Source of the DNA: JACRLI01 sp035542815
Lineage (GTDB): Bacteria > Eisenbacteria > RBG-16-71-46 > JACRLI01
NCBI GenBank assembly: GCA_035542815.1
Contig: DATKKS010000071.1
Span: 1 to 16,246 of the forward strand
Direction: 5' to 3'
Length of the DNA stretch: 16,246 nt
Shown: positions 7,263 through 13,133 of the stretch, piece after piece
How positions within the stretch are numbered: position 1 is the first letter of the stretch
Layout of the letters: each line of letters opens with the position of its first letter
Notes under the pieces: model-generated
What the model saw: only the letters and a program-made list of their open reading frames with translations
Told to the model about the DNA's origin: nothing
Databases searched by the model: none
Program-made: the position numbers and the translations under genes

Positions 7263-8118
7263 CCCTGCCGCACGCCGGGCGCTGCTGGCGCTGGCGTGCC
7301 TGCTGCTGCCGCTGTCCGGGTGCGCCCGGCGCGCGGGGGCCCCGGCGCGCGTGGTGGTGGCCTCCATCGGGCCGCTCGCGGACTGGGCCCGGCACGTGGC
7401 CGGCCCGGGCTGGCAGGTGCTCTCGGTGGTCCCGCCGGGGGCCAGCCCGCACGCCTTCGAGATGCTGCCGCGCGACGTGCAGCGCTACCAGCGCGCCGCG
7501 CTGTGGGTGCGCGTGGGCGCGGGGCTGGACCCGTTCGTGGACCGGCTGATCGAGGCCGCCGGGGCCCGCCGCGTGCTGACCCTCACCGACGGAATGACCC
7601 TGGTGGACGGCAACCCGCACGTGTGGCTGGACCCTGCGGTGGCGCGCGCGGCGCTGCCGCGGATCGCGGCGGCGCTGGCGGCGCTCGAGCCGGCCGACTC
7701 GGCCGGCTTCCGGGCGCGGGCGGAGGCCTACGGCGCCGCGCTGGACTCCGTGGACGCCGAGTACCGGGCCGCGACCGCGCGCTTCCGGGTGCGCCGCTTC
7801 GTAGCCTTCCACGAGGCCTGGATCTACCTGGCGCGGCGCTACGGGCTGGAGCAGGCGGGCTCGGTGGAGCCCGCCCCGGGCCGCGAGCCCGGACCCGCCG
7901 ACTGGGGCCGGCTGGTGGCGCTGGTGCGGGCCAGCGGCAGCCGGGTCGTGTTCGCGGAGGCCCAGTACGGGCTGCGCCTGCCGCGCGCGCTGGCCGCCGA
8001 CGCCGGGGCGCGGGTGCTGCTGCTGGACCCCGCTGGCACCACCGGCGATCCTGCCGGGGAGAGCTACGTGGCGCTGATGCGCCGCAACCTGGCCGCCCTG
8101 AAGGAGGGCCTGCAATGA
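7252..8118 (+). CDS. znuA: Zinc/manganese ABC transporter substrate-binding lipoprotein (cluster A-I)
   Basis: A 288-residue metal-binding protein of the ZnuA/TroA/PsaA family that delivers Zn2+ or Mn2+ to a membrane permease. The start chosen is ATG at 7252, which yields an arginine-containing n-region, a hydrophobic core and a lipobox LSGC with the lipidated cysteine at C24. It is therefore probably anchored to a membrane and faces the periplasm. Likely metal ligands are H67 (SPHAFE), H123 (NPHVWLDP), H187 (VAFHEAW) and possibly D259 (LLLDPAG). There is no His/Asp-rich loop before H123, unlike many dedicated zinc ZnuA proteins, so the metal is not decided by sequence. It overlaps rnc by 11 bp upstream and the ATPase gene by 4 bp (ATGA) downstream. 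Confidence 0.88.
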   Translation: MSSSPAARRALLALACLLLPLSGCARRAGAPARVVVASIGPLADWARHVAGPGWQVLSVVPPGASPHAFEMLPRDVQRYQRAALWVRVGAGLDPFVDRLIEAAGARRVLTLTDGMTLVDGNPHVWLDPAVARAALPRIAAALAALEPADSAGFRARAEAYGAALDSVDAEYRAATARFRVRRFVAFHEAWIYLARRYGLEQAGSVEPAPGREPGPADWGRLVALVRASGSRVVFAEAQYGLRLPRALAADAGARVLLLDPAGTTGDPAGESYVALMRRNLAALKEGLQ

Positions 8119-8933
8119 ACGCCGCGCCCGCGCTGGAGCTGCTGCACGTGGGAGCGCGCGCCGGGCGTCACGTGCTGCTGGAAGACGTGTCCCTGGCGGT
8201 GCAGCCGGGCTCGCTGCTGGGCCTCATCGGGCCCAATGGCGGCGGCAAGACCACGCTCTTGCGGGTGGCCCTGGGCCTGCGCCGGCCGGACTCGGGCACG
8301 GTGCGCTGGTTCGGCATGAGCCTGGGTCAGGCGCGCCAGCACGGCCTCCGGGTGGGTTACGTGCCGCAACGCGGGGCGTGGGATCCGCGCTTCCCGCTGA
8401 CGGTGGAGGAGACGGTGCTCCTGGGGCGCCGCGGCCTGCGCCCGGCCGGGGCGCCGTACACCGCCGCGGACCGGGCGGCGGCCCGCGCCTCGCTGGAGTT
8501 CATGGACATCCAGCACCTGGCCCGGCAGCGCCTGGCGGCCTGCTCCGGCGGCGAGCTGCAGCGGGCCCTGGTGGCCCGCGCGCTGTGCGTGGACCCGCGG
8601 GTGCTGGTGCTGGACGAGGCCACCAGCGCCGCGGACGCCGCGGCCCAGGACCGCTTCTACCGCCGGCTGCGCGAGCTCAAGGCCCGCGGCGTGACCGTGG
8701 TCCTGGTGAGCCACGACGTGGGCGTCATCGCCTCGGTGGCGGACGAGGTGGCCTGCCTCAACCAGCGGCTCCACTTCCACGGCGCCGCCCCCGAGGCGCT
8801 GGAGCCCGAGAACCTGGCCGGGGCCTACGGCTGCGAGCTGGAGCTGCTGGCCCACGGCCGCGTGCCCCACCGGGTGGTGCGCGACCACGCCGCGGGCCCC
8901 GAGCCCGGCGCGGAGCGGGAGGGGGAGCGGTGA
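8115..8933 (+). CDS. znuC: Zinc/manganese ABC transporter ATP-binding protein
   Basis: A 272-residue ABC ATPase that powers metal import. Domains in order: Walker A GPNGGGKT (39-46), Q-loop glutamine Q85 in YVPQ, ABC signature CSGGE (143-147, in place of LSGGQ), Walker B VLVLDEATS with D167 and E168, and the switch histidine H200 in LVSHD. About 35 residues at the C-terminus form a polar Arg/Glu/Pro-rich tail. The ATG at 8115 overlaps the stop of the binding-protein gene in ATGA, and its own stop overlaps the permease start in GTGA. The three proteins are thus made in a coupled series. The frame is open for hundreds of bases upstream, but ABC homology begins here. Confidence 0.93.
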   Translation: MNAAPALELLHVGARAGRHVLLEDVSLAVQPGSLLGLIGPNGGGKTTLLRVALGLRRPDSGTVRWFGMSLGQARQHGLRVGYVPQRGAWDPRFPLTVEETVLLGRRGLRPAGAPYTAADRAAARASLEFMDIQHLARQRLAACSGGELQRALVARALCVDPRVLVLDEATSAADAAAQDRFYRRLRELKARGVTVVLVSHDVGVIASVADEVACLNQRLHFHGAAPEALEPENLAGAYGCELELLAHGRVPHRVVRDHAAGPEPGAEREGER

Positions 8934-9727
8934 TCGCGCTGGGCTTCCTGGGCCGGGCGGCGCTGGCCGCGGTGCTGGTGAGCCTCACGCTGTCGCTCCT
9001 GAGCGGCTTCGTGGTGCTCAAGCGGCTGGCCTTCGCGGGCTCCGGCATCGCCCATGCGGCCTTCGGCGGGGTGGCCCTGGCGCTGCTGCTGGGGTTGCCG
9101 CCGGCGCCGGTGGCGGTGGTGTTCTCGCTGGCGCTGGCGTGGATGGTGAGCCAGCTGTCCCGCCGCGGCCGGCTGCCCGAAGACAGCGCCATCGGCATCT
9201 TCTTCGCGGCCTCGATGGCCCTCGGGGTGGTGCTGCTCAGTCTGCAGCCGCGCTATAACATCGATCTGTTCAGCCTGCTGTTCGGCAACCTGCTGGCGGT
9301 GACCCCGGCCGACCTGTGGCTCATGGCGGGCCTGAGCGCGGTGGTGGCGGTGGTGCTGGGGCGCTACTTCTGGGAGCTGGTGTCGGTGTCCTTCGACGAG
9401 GACCTGGCCAGCGTGAGCGGGCTGCCGGTGCAGGGGCTCAACCTGGCGCTGATGGTGCTGCTGGCCCTGGCGGTGATCCTGTCCATGAAGTCGGTGGGCC
9501 TGATCCTGGTGTCGGCGCTGCTGGTGCTGCCGGGGGCCACCGCGCTGGAGCTGGCCGGGAGCCTGCGCGGCTTCGTGGCCCTGTCGGTGTTGTTTGGGCT
9601 GCTGGCCTCGGGCGCCGGCCTGGCCGCCTCCTACGCGCTGAACCTGGCCTCCGGGGCGGCCATCGTGCTGTGCGGCACGCTCATCTTCGCTGGGGTGCAC
9701 CTGCTGCGCCGGGCCCGGCGGCGCTGA
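8930..9727 (+). CDS. znuB: Zinc/manganese ABC transporter permease (ABC-3 family)
   Basis: A 265-residue, very hydrophobic membrane protein of the ABC-3 permease family, forming the channel for the metal importer. About eight membrane segments are visible (roughly residues 8-30, 40-56, 58-76, 88-106, 128-146, 170-206 as two, 213-235 and 240-260). Family features include VVLKRLAFAGSGIAHAAFGG near the N-terminus, EDSAIGIFF, and LLVLPGATAL near residue 200, close to the usual LLxxPAATA motif. The start is GTG at 8930, overlapping the ATPase stop by 4 bp and preceded by a GGGAGGGGGAG purine run. It ends the importer operon. A stable hairpin follows at 9750-9778. Confidence 0.93.
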   Translation: MIALGFLGRAALAAVLVSLTLSLLSGFVVLKRLAFAGSGIAHAAFGGVALALLLGLPPAPVAVVFSLALAWMVSQLSRRGRLPEDSAIGIFFAASMALGVVLLSLQPRYNIDLFSLLFGNLLAVTPADLWLMAGLSAVVAVVLGRYFWELVSVSFDEDLASVSGLPVQGLNLALMVLLALAVILSMKSVGLILVSALLVLPGATALELAGSLRGFVALSVLFGLLASGAGLAASYALNLASGAAIVLCGTLIFAGVHLLRRARRR

Positions 9728-9960
9728 CCCGGCCGGGCGCCCCGGAGCCGGGCCCGGGCGGCCCTGAAGGGCGGGCCCCGGCCGGCCGAAAACCCCGTGG
9801 GGCCCCGGCGGTGGGGCTCGGGCCGGCGGAACAACCCCGGGGGAGCCCGGCGCATCCTAGGTAGCAGGGGTGGCCGTGGCCCCTGGAAAGGACCCCCGCA
9901 AGCCTGCCCCGACCGACCGCGGCGCAGCTCTTCCCCAACGCCTCTCTCCGGAGCGTGTTC
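9728..9960 (+). other. Structured GC-rich intergenic region, possible 3' end plus leader RNA
   Basis: No gene is supported here. The 233 bp hold several stacked inverted repeats. One is a hairpin at 9750-9778. Another is a perfect 7-bp pair, GCCGGCC (9781-9787) with GGCCGGC (9821-9827), enclosing GCCCC-GGCGGT-GGGGC (9802-9817). A third is AGGGG (9866-9870) with CCCCT (9880-9884). The palindrome CCTAGG lies at 9856-9861. The last 50 bp before the next gene are less structured and end in a GGAG ribosome-binding site at 9950-9953. I could not match the region to a known riboswitch class and see no clear promoter boxes. Confidence 0.5.
9750..9778 (+). terminator. Hairpin after the metal-transporter operon, possible terminator
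   Basis: GGGCCC at 9750-9755 pairs with GGGCCC at 9773-9778. Inside it GCCC (9761-9764) pairs with GGGC (9769-9772) across a TGAA loop. It sits 22 bp after the permease stop, where a terminator is expected. There is no U-run after it, so it is not a standard intrinsic terminator; it may instead protect the 3' end or slow polymerase. Confidence 0.4.
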
Positions 9961-11637
9961 ATGACCCGTGTCGCACTCCTCGCGTTGCTGTTCGGCTGGC
10001 TGGTGGGCGCCTGGTGGGCGGCCCCGGCGCGGGCCCAGGACGAGTCGTCCCTGGAGCACGTCACCCGGGCCCTGGCCGCCGAGCAGGAGGACGACTGGGA
10101 GGCCGCGCTGCGCGAGTACTCCATCGCGCTCAAGACCGATTCCGCGTCGAACTACCTGCTCAGCCGGGTGGTCCACTGCCTGTTCCAGCTGGGCCGGGAC
10201 GACGAGGTGATGAGCTTCACCCGGGTGCTGTGGCGGCGGGACTCCACGCAGGCGGGCGCGGCCGCCGAGGCGGCCGAGATGGCGTTTCTGCACGGGCGGG
10301 TGGACGAGGCCACGGAGTGGTACCGCGCGGCCACCCGGGCCAAGCCCTCGGAGCCCCGCAACTGGACCCAGCTGGCGGCGATCTACGAGCAGCTGGGCCG
10401 GCCCGCGGACGCCGACAGCGCCCTGGCCGGCGCGCAGCGCGCGGCGCCCGAGAACCCGGGCGTCCTGTACTACCTGGCCTGGTTCCGGGCCCGCAGCGGG
10501 CGGGCCGCGCAGGCGGTGGAGCCGCTGCGCAAGCTGCTGGACATCGCTCCGGGCTACCCGCACGCCCTGCCGCTGCTGGGGCAAGTGTACGAGGACCTGC
10601 AGCGCTACCCGGAGGCCCGCGACGCGTACCAGGAGGCCGCCCGCGGGGACGGCCCGCCGGAGGACCGCGAGCAGGCGCTGCGCGGGCTGGCCCGGGTGAG
10701 CGTCCTGGGCGGGCACCCCGAGGAGGCCCTGGACCCGCTGCGGGCGCTGCTGGCCGAGCACCCCGGCGACTTCCGGTTGCGGCACCTGCGAGTGGACCTG
10801 GAGATGCGCCTGCACCACCTGACCGAGGCGCAGGCCGACGCCGACACCCTGGCGGCGCTCGAGCCCGACCAGATCCAGTGGGCCGGTCTGCGCGCGGATC
10901 TGCGGCTGCGCCAGGGGGACTCCACCGGCGCCCAGGACGCGCTGGAGGAGTTCCGCAAGGCGCACCCTGAATCCCACCGCATCCACGAGCTGCTGGCCTC
11001 CTTCGAGCTGGAGCGCCGGCAGCTCCCGGAGGCCCTCCGCGAGGCGGACCGGGCCCGCGAGCTGGCCCCAGACAGCGCCTCGGTACACTTCGTCCGCGGC
11101 CGGGTGCTGTCCGAGATGCAGCGCACCGCGGACGCCGAGTCCGCCTTCGCGACCGCCACCCGGCTGGACCCCGGCTTCCTGAGCGCCTATTTCGCCCTGG
11201 GGGTGGTGCGGGAGCGCCTGGGGCGGCTGGACTCGTCGGAGGCGGCGTTTCGCCGGGTGCTGGCGCTGGACCCGCACAACGCGCTGGCGCACAATTACAT
11301 CGGCTACATGTTCGCCGACCGTGGGGTGCGCTTGCAGGAGGCCCTCCAGGAGATCCAGCTGGCGCTCAAGGAGGACCCGGAGAACTCCGCCTTCCTGGAC
11401 AGCCGCGGGTGGGTGCTGTACCGGCTGGGCCGCTGGCAGGAGGCCCGCACCGACCTGCAGGAGGCCATCAACAAGGGCGGCCAGGACCCGGTGATCCAGG
11501 AGCACCTGGGCGACGTGCTCACCTCTCTGAAGCTGCTGCGCGAGGCGCAGCAGGCCTACCAAGAGGCGCTCAAGCGGGACCCCCAGAACGCCACCCTCAA
11601 GGCGAAGCTCCAGGGTCTCGAGGAGCAGCTCCGATAG
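9961..11637 (+). CDS. Exported tetratricopeptide-repeat protein
   Basis: A 558-residue TPR protein with an N-terminal signal peptide (hydrophobic residues 4-21, predicted cleavage after ARA at 25). It should work in the periplasm or at the outer membrane; no lipobox is seen. TPR-like helical pairs cover nearly the whole mature chain. The best repeats run from about 374 to 545 and include GVVRERLGRLDSSEAAFRRV, HNYIGYMFADRGVRLQEAL and SRGWVLYRLGRWQEAR. That last pair is typical of large exported TPR proteins in Gram-negative phyla. Such proteins scaffold protein complexes; the partner here is unknown. The start is ATG 9961 with GGAG at 9950-9953; a GTG at 9955 is too close to that site. Next comes the ECF sigma gene after 118 bp. 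Confidence 0.88.
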   Translation: MTRVALLALLFGWLVGAWWAAPARAQDESSLEHVTRALAAEQEDDWEAALREYSIALKTDSASNYLLSRVVHCLFQLGRDDEVMSFTRVLWRRDSTQAGAAAEAAEMAFLHGRVDEATEWYRAATRAKPSEPRNWTQLAAIYEQLGRPADADSALAGAQRAAPENPGVLYYLAWFRARSGRAAQAVEPLRKLLDIAPGYPHALPLLGQVYEDLQRYPEARDAYQEAARGDGPPEDREQALRGLARVSVLGGHPEEALDPLRALLAEHPGDFRLRHLRVDLEMRLHHLTEAQADADTLAALEPDQIQWAGLRADLRLRQGDSTGAQDALEEFRKAHPESHRIHELLASFELERRQLPEALREADRARELAPDSASVHFVRGRVLSEMQRTADAESAFATATRLDPGFLSAYFALGVVRERLGRLDSSEAAFRRVLALDPHNALAHNYIGYMFADRGVRLQEALQEIQLALKEDPENSAFLDSRGWVLYRLGRWQEARTDLQEAINKGGQDPVIQEHLGDVLTSLKLLREAQQAYQEALKRDPQNATLKAKLQGLEEQLR

Positions 11638-11646
11638 CCCCGCCCC

Positions 11647-11676
11647 GGGGCCTCCAGCCGGGCCGCGGCGGGCCCC
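11647..11676 (+). terminator. Hairpin after the TPR gene, possible terminator
   Basis: GGGGCC (11647-11652) pairs with GGCCCC (11671-11676), with an inner stem GCCG (11657-11660) and CGGC (11666-11669). It begins 10 bp after the TPR stop. There is no U-tract, as with the other two hairpins in this window. It probably separates the TPR transcript from the sigma-factor unit. Confidence 0.4.
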
Positions 11677-11696
11677 ACGGGCGCCGGGGGGGGACG

Positions 11697-11726
11697 GGAA
11701 CCCCCGCCGCTCCAAGCGTGTATAAG
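11697..11726 (+). promoter_or_regulatory. Candidate promoter of the ECF sigma / anti-sigma pair
   Basis: Two readings fit the AT-rich patch before the sigma gene. A housekeeping -10, TATAAG, lies at 11721-11726 with only a weak -35. Alternatively an ECF-type promoter has GGAACC at 11697-11702 and CGTGT at 11717-11721, resembling the GGAAC / CGT pattern of autoregulated ECF sigma factors. The 14-bp gap is one or two bases shorter than usual. A second GGAAC at 11736-11740 is too close to the gene to be its -35. Confidence 0.35.
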
Positions 11727-11755
11727 TTTCAGATTGGAACCTCTCGGGAGTGCGC

Positions 11756-12364
11756 ATGACCCTGGACGCCAATCCGCCCGAACTGGCAGCGACCAGCGAC
11801 GAGGAGCTCATGGCGCGGGTCATGCAAGGCTCCGAGGGCGCCTTCGCCGCGCTGGTGGACCGCTATTCCCAGCGGATTCTCAACACGGTCTACCGCTACG
11901 TCGGGGACCGGGCGCGGGCGGAGGACCTGGCCCAGGAGGTGTTCCTCCGGGTGTACGTCCACCGGGCCCGGTACCGGGCCGGGGGCAAGTTCTCGGCCTG
12001 GCTGTTCACCATCGCGGTGAACCTGGCCAAGAACGAGATCCGCAGCCGGGTCAGGCACCGGGGCACCGCCAGCCTGGAGGAGCTGCAGGAGACCTCCGGC
12101 GACGTGGAGCTGGCGCTGGTGGACCGGACCCGGCGCCCGGACCGCTGGGCGGAGCAGGCGGAGCTGGAGGCGGCGGTCTCGGAGGCGGTGGAGGAATTGC
12201 CGGAACCTTATCGGGAGGCGGTGGTGTTAAGGGATTTGGACGGGCTGTCGTACGAGGAGATCGCCGACATCCTGGGGATCCCCGGGGGCACCGTCCGGTC
12301 CCGGATCAACCGGGCCCGGCACCTTCTGAAGAAGAAGCTGCTGCCTTTCCTTACGGGAGAATGA
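11756..12364 (+). CDS. ECF-family RNA polymerase sigma factor (RpoE-like)
   Basis: A 202-residue alternative sigma factor with only regions 2 and 4, as in the ECF class. Region 2 spans about 15-100 (DEELMARVMQGSEGAFAALV, then RAEDLAQEVFLRVY and GKFSAWLFTIAVNLAKNEIR). Region 4 spans about 145-195 (ELPEPYREAVVLRDLDGLSY, EEIADILGIPGGTVRSRINR, ARHLL) and would read the -35 element. The start is ATG 11756 with GGGAG at 11746-11750; an in-frame GTG at 11750 overlaps that site and is less likely. The anti-sigma gene starts 1 bp after the stop, so the pair is co-expressed. The region 4 segment at 12192-12240 uses rare codons (TTA, AGG, TTG, CCT, TAT). The inducing signal cannot be told from sequence. 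Confidence 0.95.
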   Translation: MTLDANPPELAATSDEELMARVMQGSEGAFAALVDRYSQRILNTVYRYVGDRARAEDLAQEVFLRVYVHRARYRAGGKFSAWLFTIAVNLAKNEIRSRVRHRGTASLEELQETSGDVELALVDRTRRPDRWAEQAELEAAVSEAVEELPEPYREAVVLRDLDGLSYEEIADILGIPGGTVRSRINRARHLLKKKLLPFLTGE

Positions 12365-12365
12365 G

Positions 12366-13037
12366 ATGGGTGTACGTTGCTACCGCATCCGCGAAGAGTT
12401 CTCCGACCTCCTGGACGAGCGGCTGGCAGAGCCCCAGCGTGAGCGGGTGCTGGCCCATCTCTCCCGGTGCTCCCAGTGCGCCGGCGACTATCAGTTGTTC
12501 CGCAAGGCGCACGAGCTGGTGGCCGGCCTCCGGCCCATTCCGGTTCCCGAAGATTTCACCCAGCAGGTGCTGGCCAAGGTGCGCCAGCACGGGCTGGAGC
12601 ACGGCTCGACCTGGATCCCCGCGGTAAGCCGACGCCCGGGCACGGCCGCCCGGACGTGGACGTGGGGGGCAGGTCTGGCCGCGGCGGCGGCGGTGGCGGC
12701 TCTGGTGGTGGGCTTGTGGATGCTGATGATGCACCCGCGGACGGATTCAGCCTCCGTGCCCATTGCCGGGAAAGCCGCCCCGCCGCCGGCCGCGGCTTCC
12801 TCTCCGCAGTTCGCGCACGCCCCGGGCGCGCCGGTCCCCGGCTCGCCCGCGGGGGTGGGCCCGCGCCGGGCGGCGCCTGCGCGCGGGCCGGCCTACGCCC
12901 GCAAGGGCCCGGCCGACTCCCTGTACGACCAGCCGCTGGACGAGCCGTTCCCGCTCAACCGCAACGGGGCGCAGCTGGTCAAGGACTCGCGCGACTCCGG
13001 CTACCGGGTGGTGCCCGCGAAATCCCGCGGCTACTGA
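12366..13037 (+). CDS. Membrane-anchored zinc-finger anti-sigma factor
   Basis: A 223-residue protein with the architecture of a zinc-finger anti-sigma factor. The cytoplasmic N-terminal domain has the H31-x3-C35-x2-C38 motif (HLSRCSQC) with an extra C5. A single membrane helix lies at about 101-122 (GAGLAAAAAV onward), and a Pro/Ala/Gly-rich outer segment follows. It would hold the adjacent ECF sigma factor inactive at the membrane until a signal releases it. The last about 40 residues (from DSLYDQPLDEPFPLNRNG to the end) are less low-complexity and may be a sensing or protein-binding tail; I recognise no domain there. The ATG at 12366 has GGGAG at 12355-12359 within the sigma gene. A strong hairpin follows the stop by 21 bp. 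Confidence 0.88.
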   Translation: MGVRCYRIREEFSDLLDERLAEPQRERVLAHLSRCSQCAGDYQLFRKAHELVAGLRPIPVPEDFTQQVLAKVRQHGLEHGSTWIPAVSRRPGTAARTWTWGAGLAAAAAVAALVVGLWMLMMHPRTDSASVPIAGKAAPPPAAASSPQFAHAPGAPVPGSPAGVGPRRAAPARGPAYARKGPADSLYDQPLDEPFPLNRNGAQLVKDSRDSGYRVVPAKSRGY

Positions 13038-13058
13038 TCCCCTCGGCCTCGCATCCGT

Positions 13059-13090
13059 GGCGCGCCCGGCGCACCCTCGCCGGGCGCGCC
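13059..13090 (+). terminator. Perfect 13-bp GC hairpin after the anti-sigma gene
   Basis: GGCGCGCCCGGCG (13059-13071) and CGCCGGGCGCGCC (13078-13090) are exact reverse complements with a CACCCT loop. This is the strongest inverted repeat in the window. It lies between the anti-sigma stop and the aroB promoter, where termination is needed. Only a short GCGTTGT follows, with no true U-tract, so it may act as a U-less terminator. Confidence 0.7.
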
Positions 13091-13096
13091 GCTGCG

Positions 13097-13126
13097 TTGT
13101 GGGCCCCGCCGGGCGCGTGCTAGCTT
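13097..13126 (+). promoter_or_regulatory. Promoter of aroB, probably giving a leaderless mRNA
   Basis: TTGTGG (13097-13102) and TAGCTT (13121-13126) are spaced by 18 bp. A TGC immediately before TAGCTT forms an extended -10. The -10 ends 7 bp before the aroB ATG at 13134, so transcription should start at or next to the A of the ATG. No Shine-Dalgarno is present in that interval, which supports leaderless translation. Confidence 0.55.
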
Positions 13127-13133
13127 CCGGACC

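Noticed and set aside
5190..7367. A 725-codon minus-strand frame opposite fabF and rnc
   Set aside because: Both plus-strand genes have complete catalytic motifs; the minus-strand frame is low-complexity with no recognisable domain.
9851..9915. Partial resemblance to a c-di-GMP-I (GEMM) riboswitch: TAGGTAGCAGGGGTGGCC, then GGAAAGG and CGCAAGCC
   Set aside because: The elements occur in the wrong order, the required CACAGGGCAAACC-type 5' segment is absent, and CGCAAAGCC is imperfect. Chance similarity in GC-rich sequence is more likely.
9955..9960. GTG 9955 as the start of the TPR gene
   Set aside because: It begins 1 nt after the GGAG ribosome-binding site, whereas ATG 9961 has a normal 7-nt spacing and gives a typical signal peptide.
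9631..11823. A 730-codon minus-strand frame opposite the TPR gene
   Set aside because: The plus strand encodes a signal peptide plus well-formed TPR repeats; the complement is Leu/Gly/Gln/Val-rich shadow sequence.
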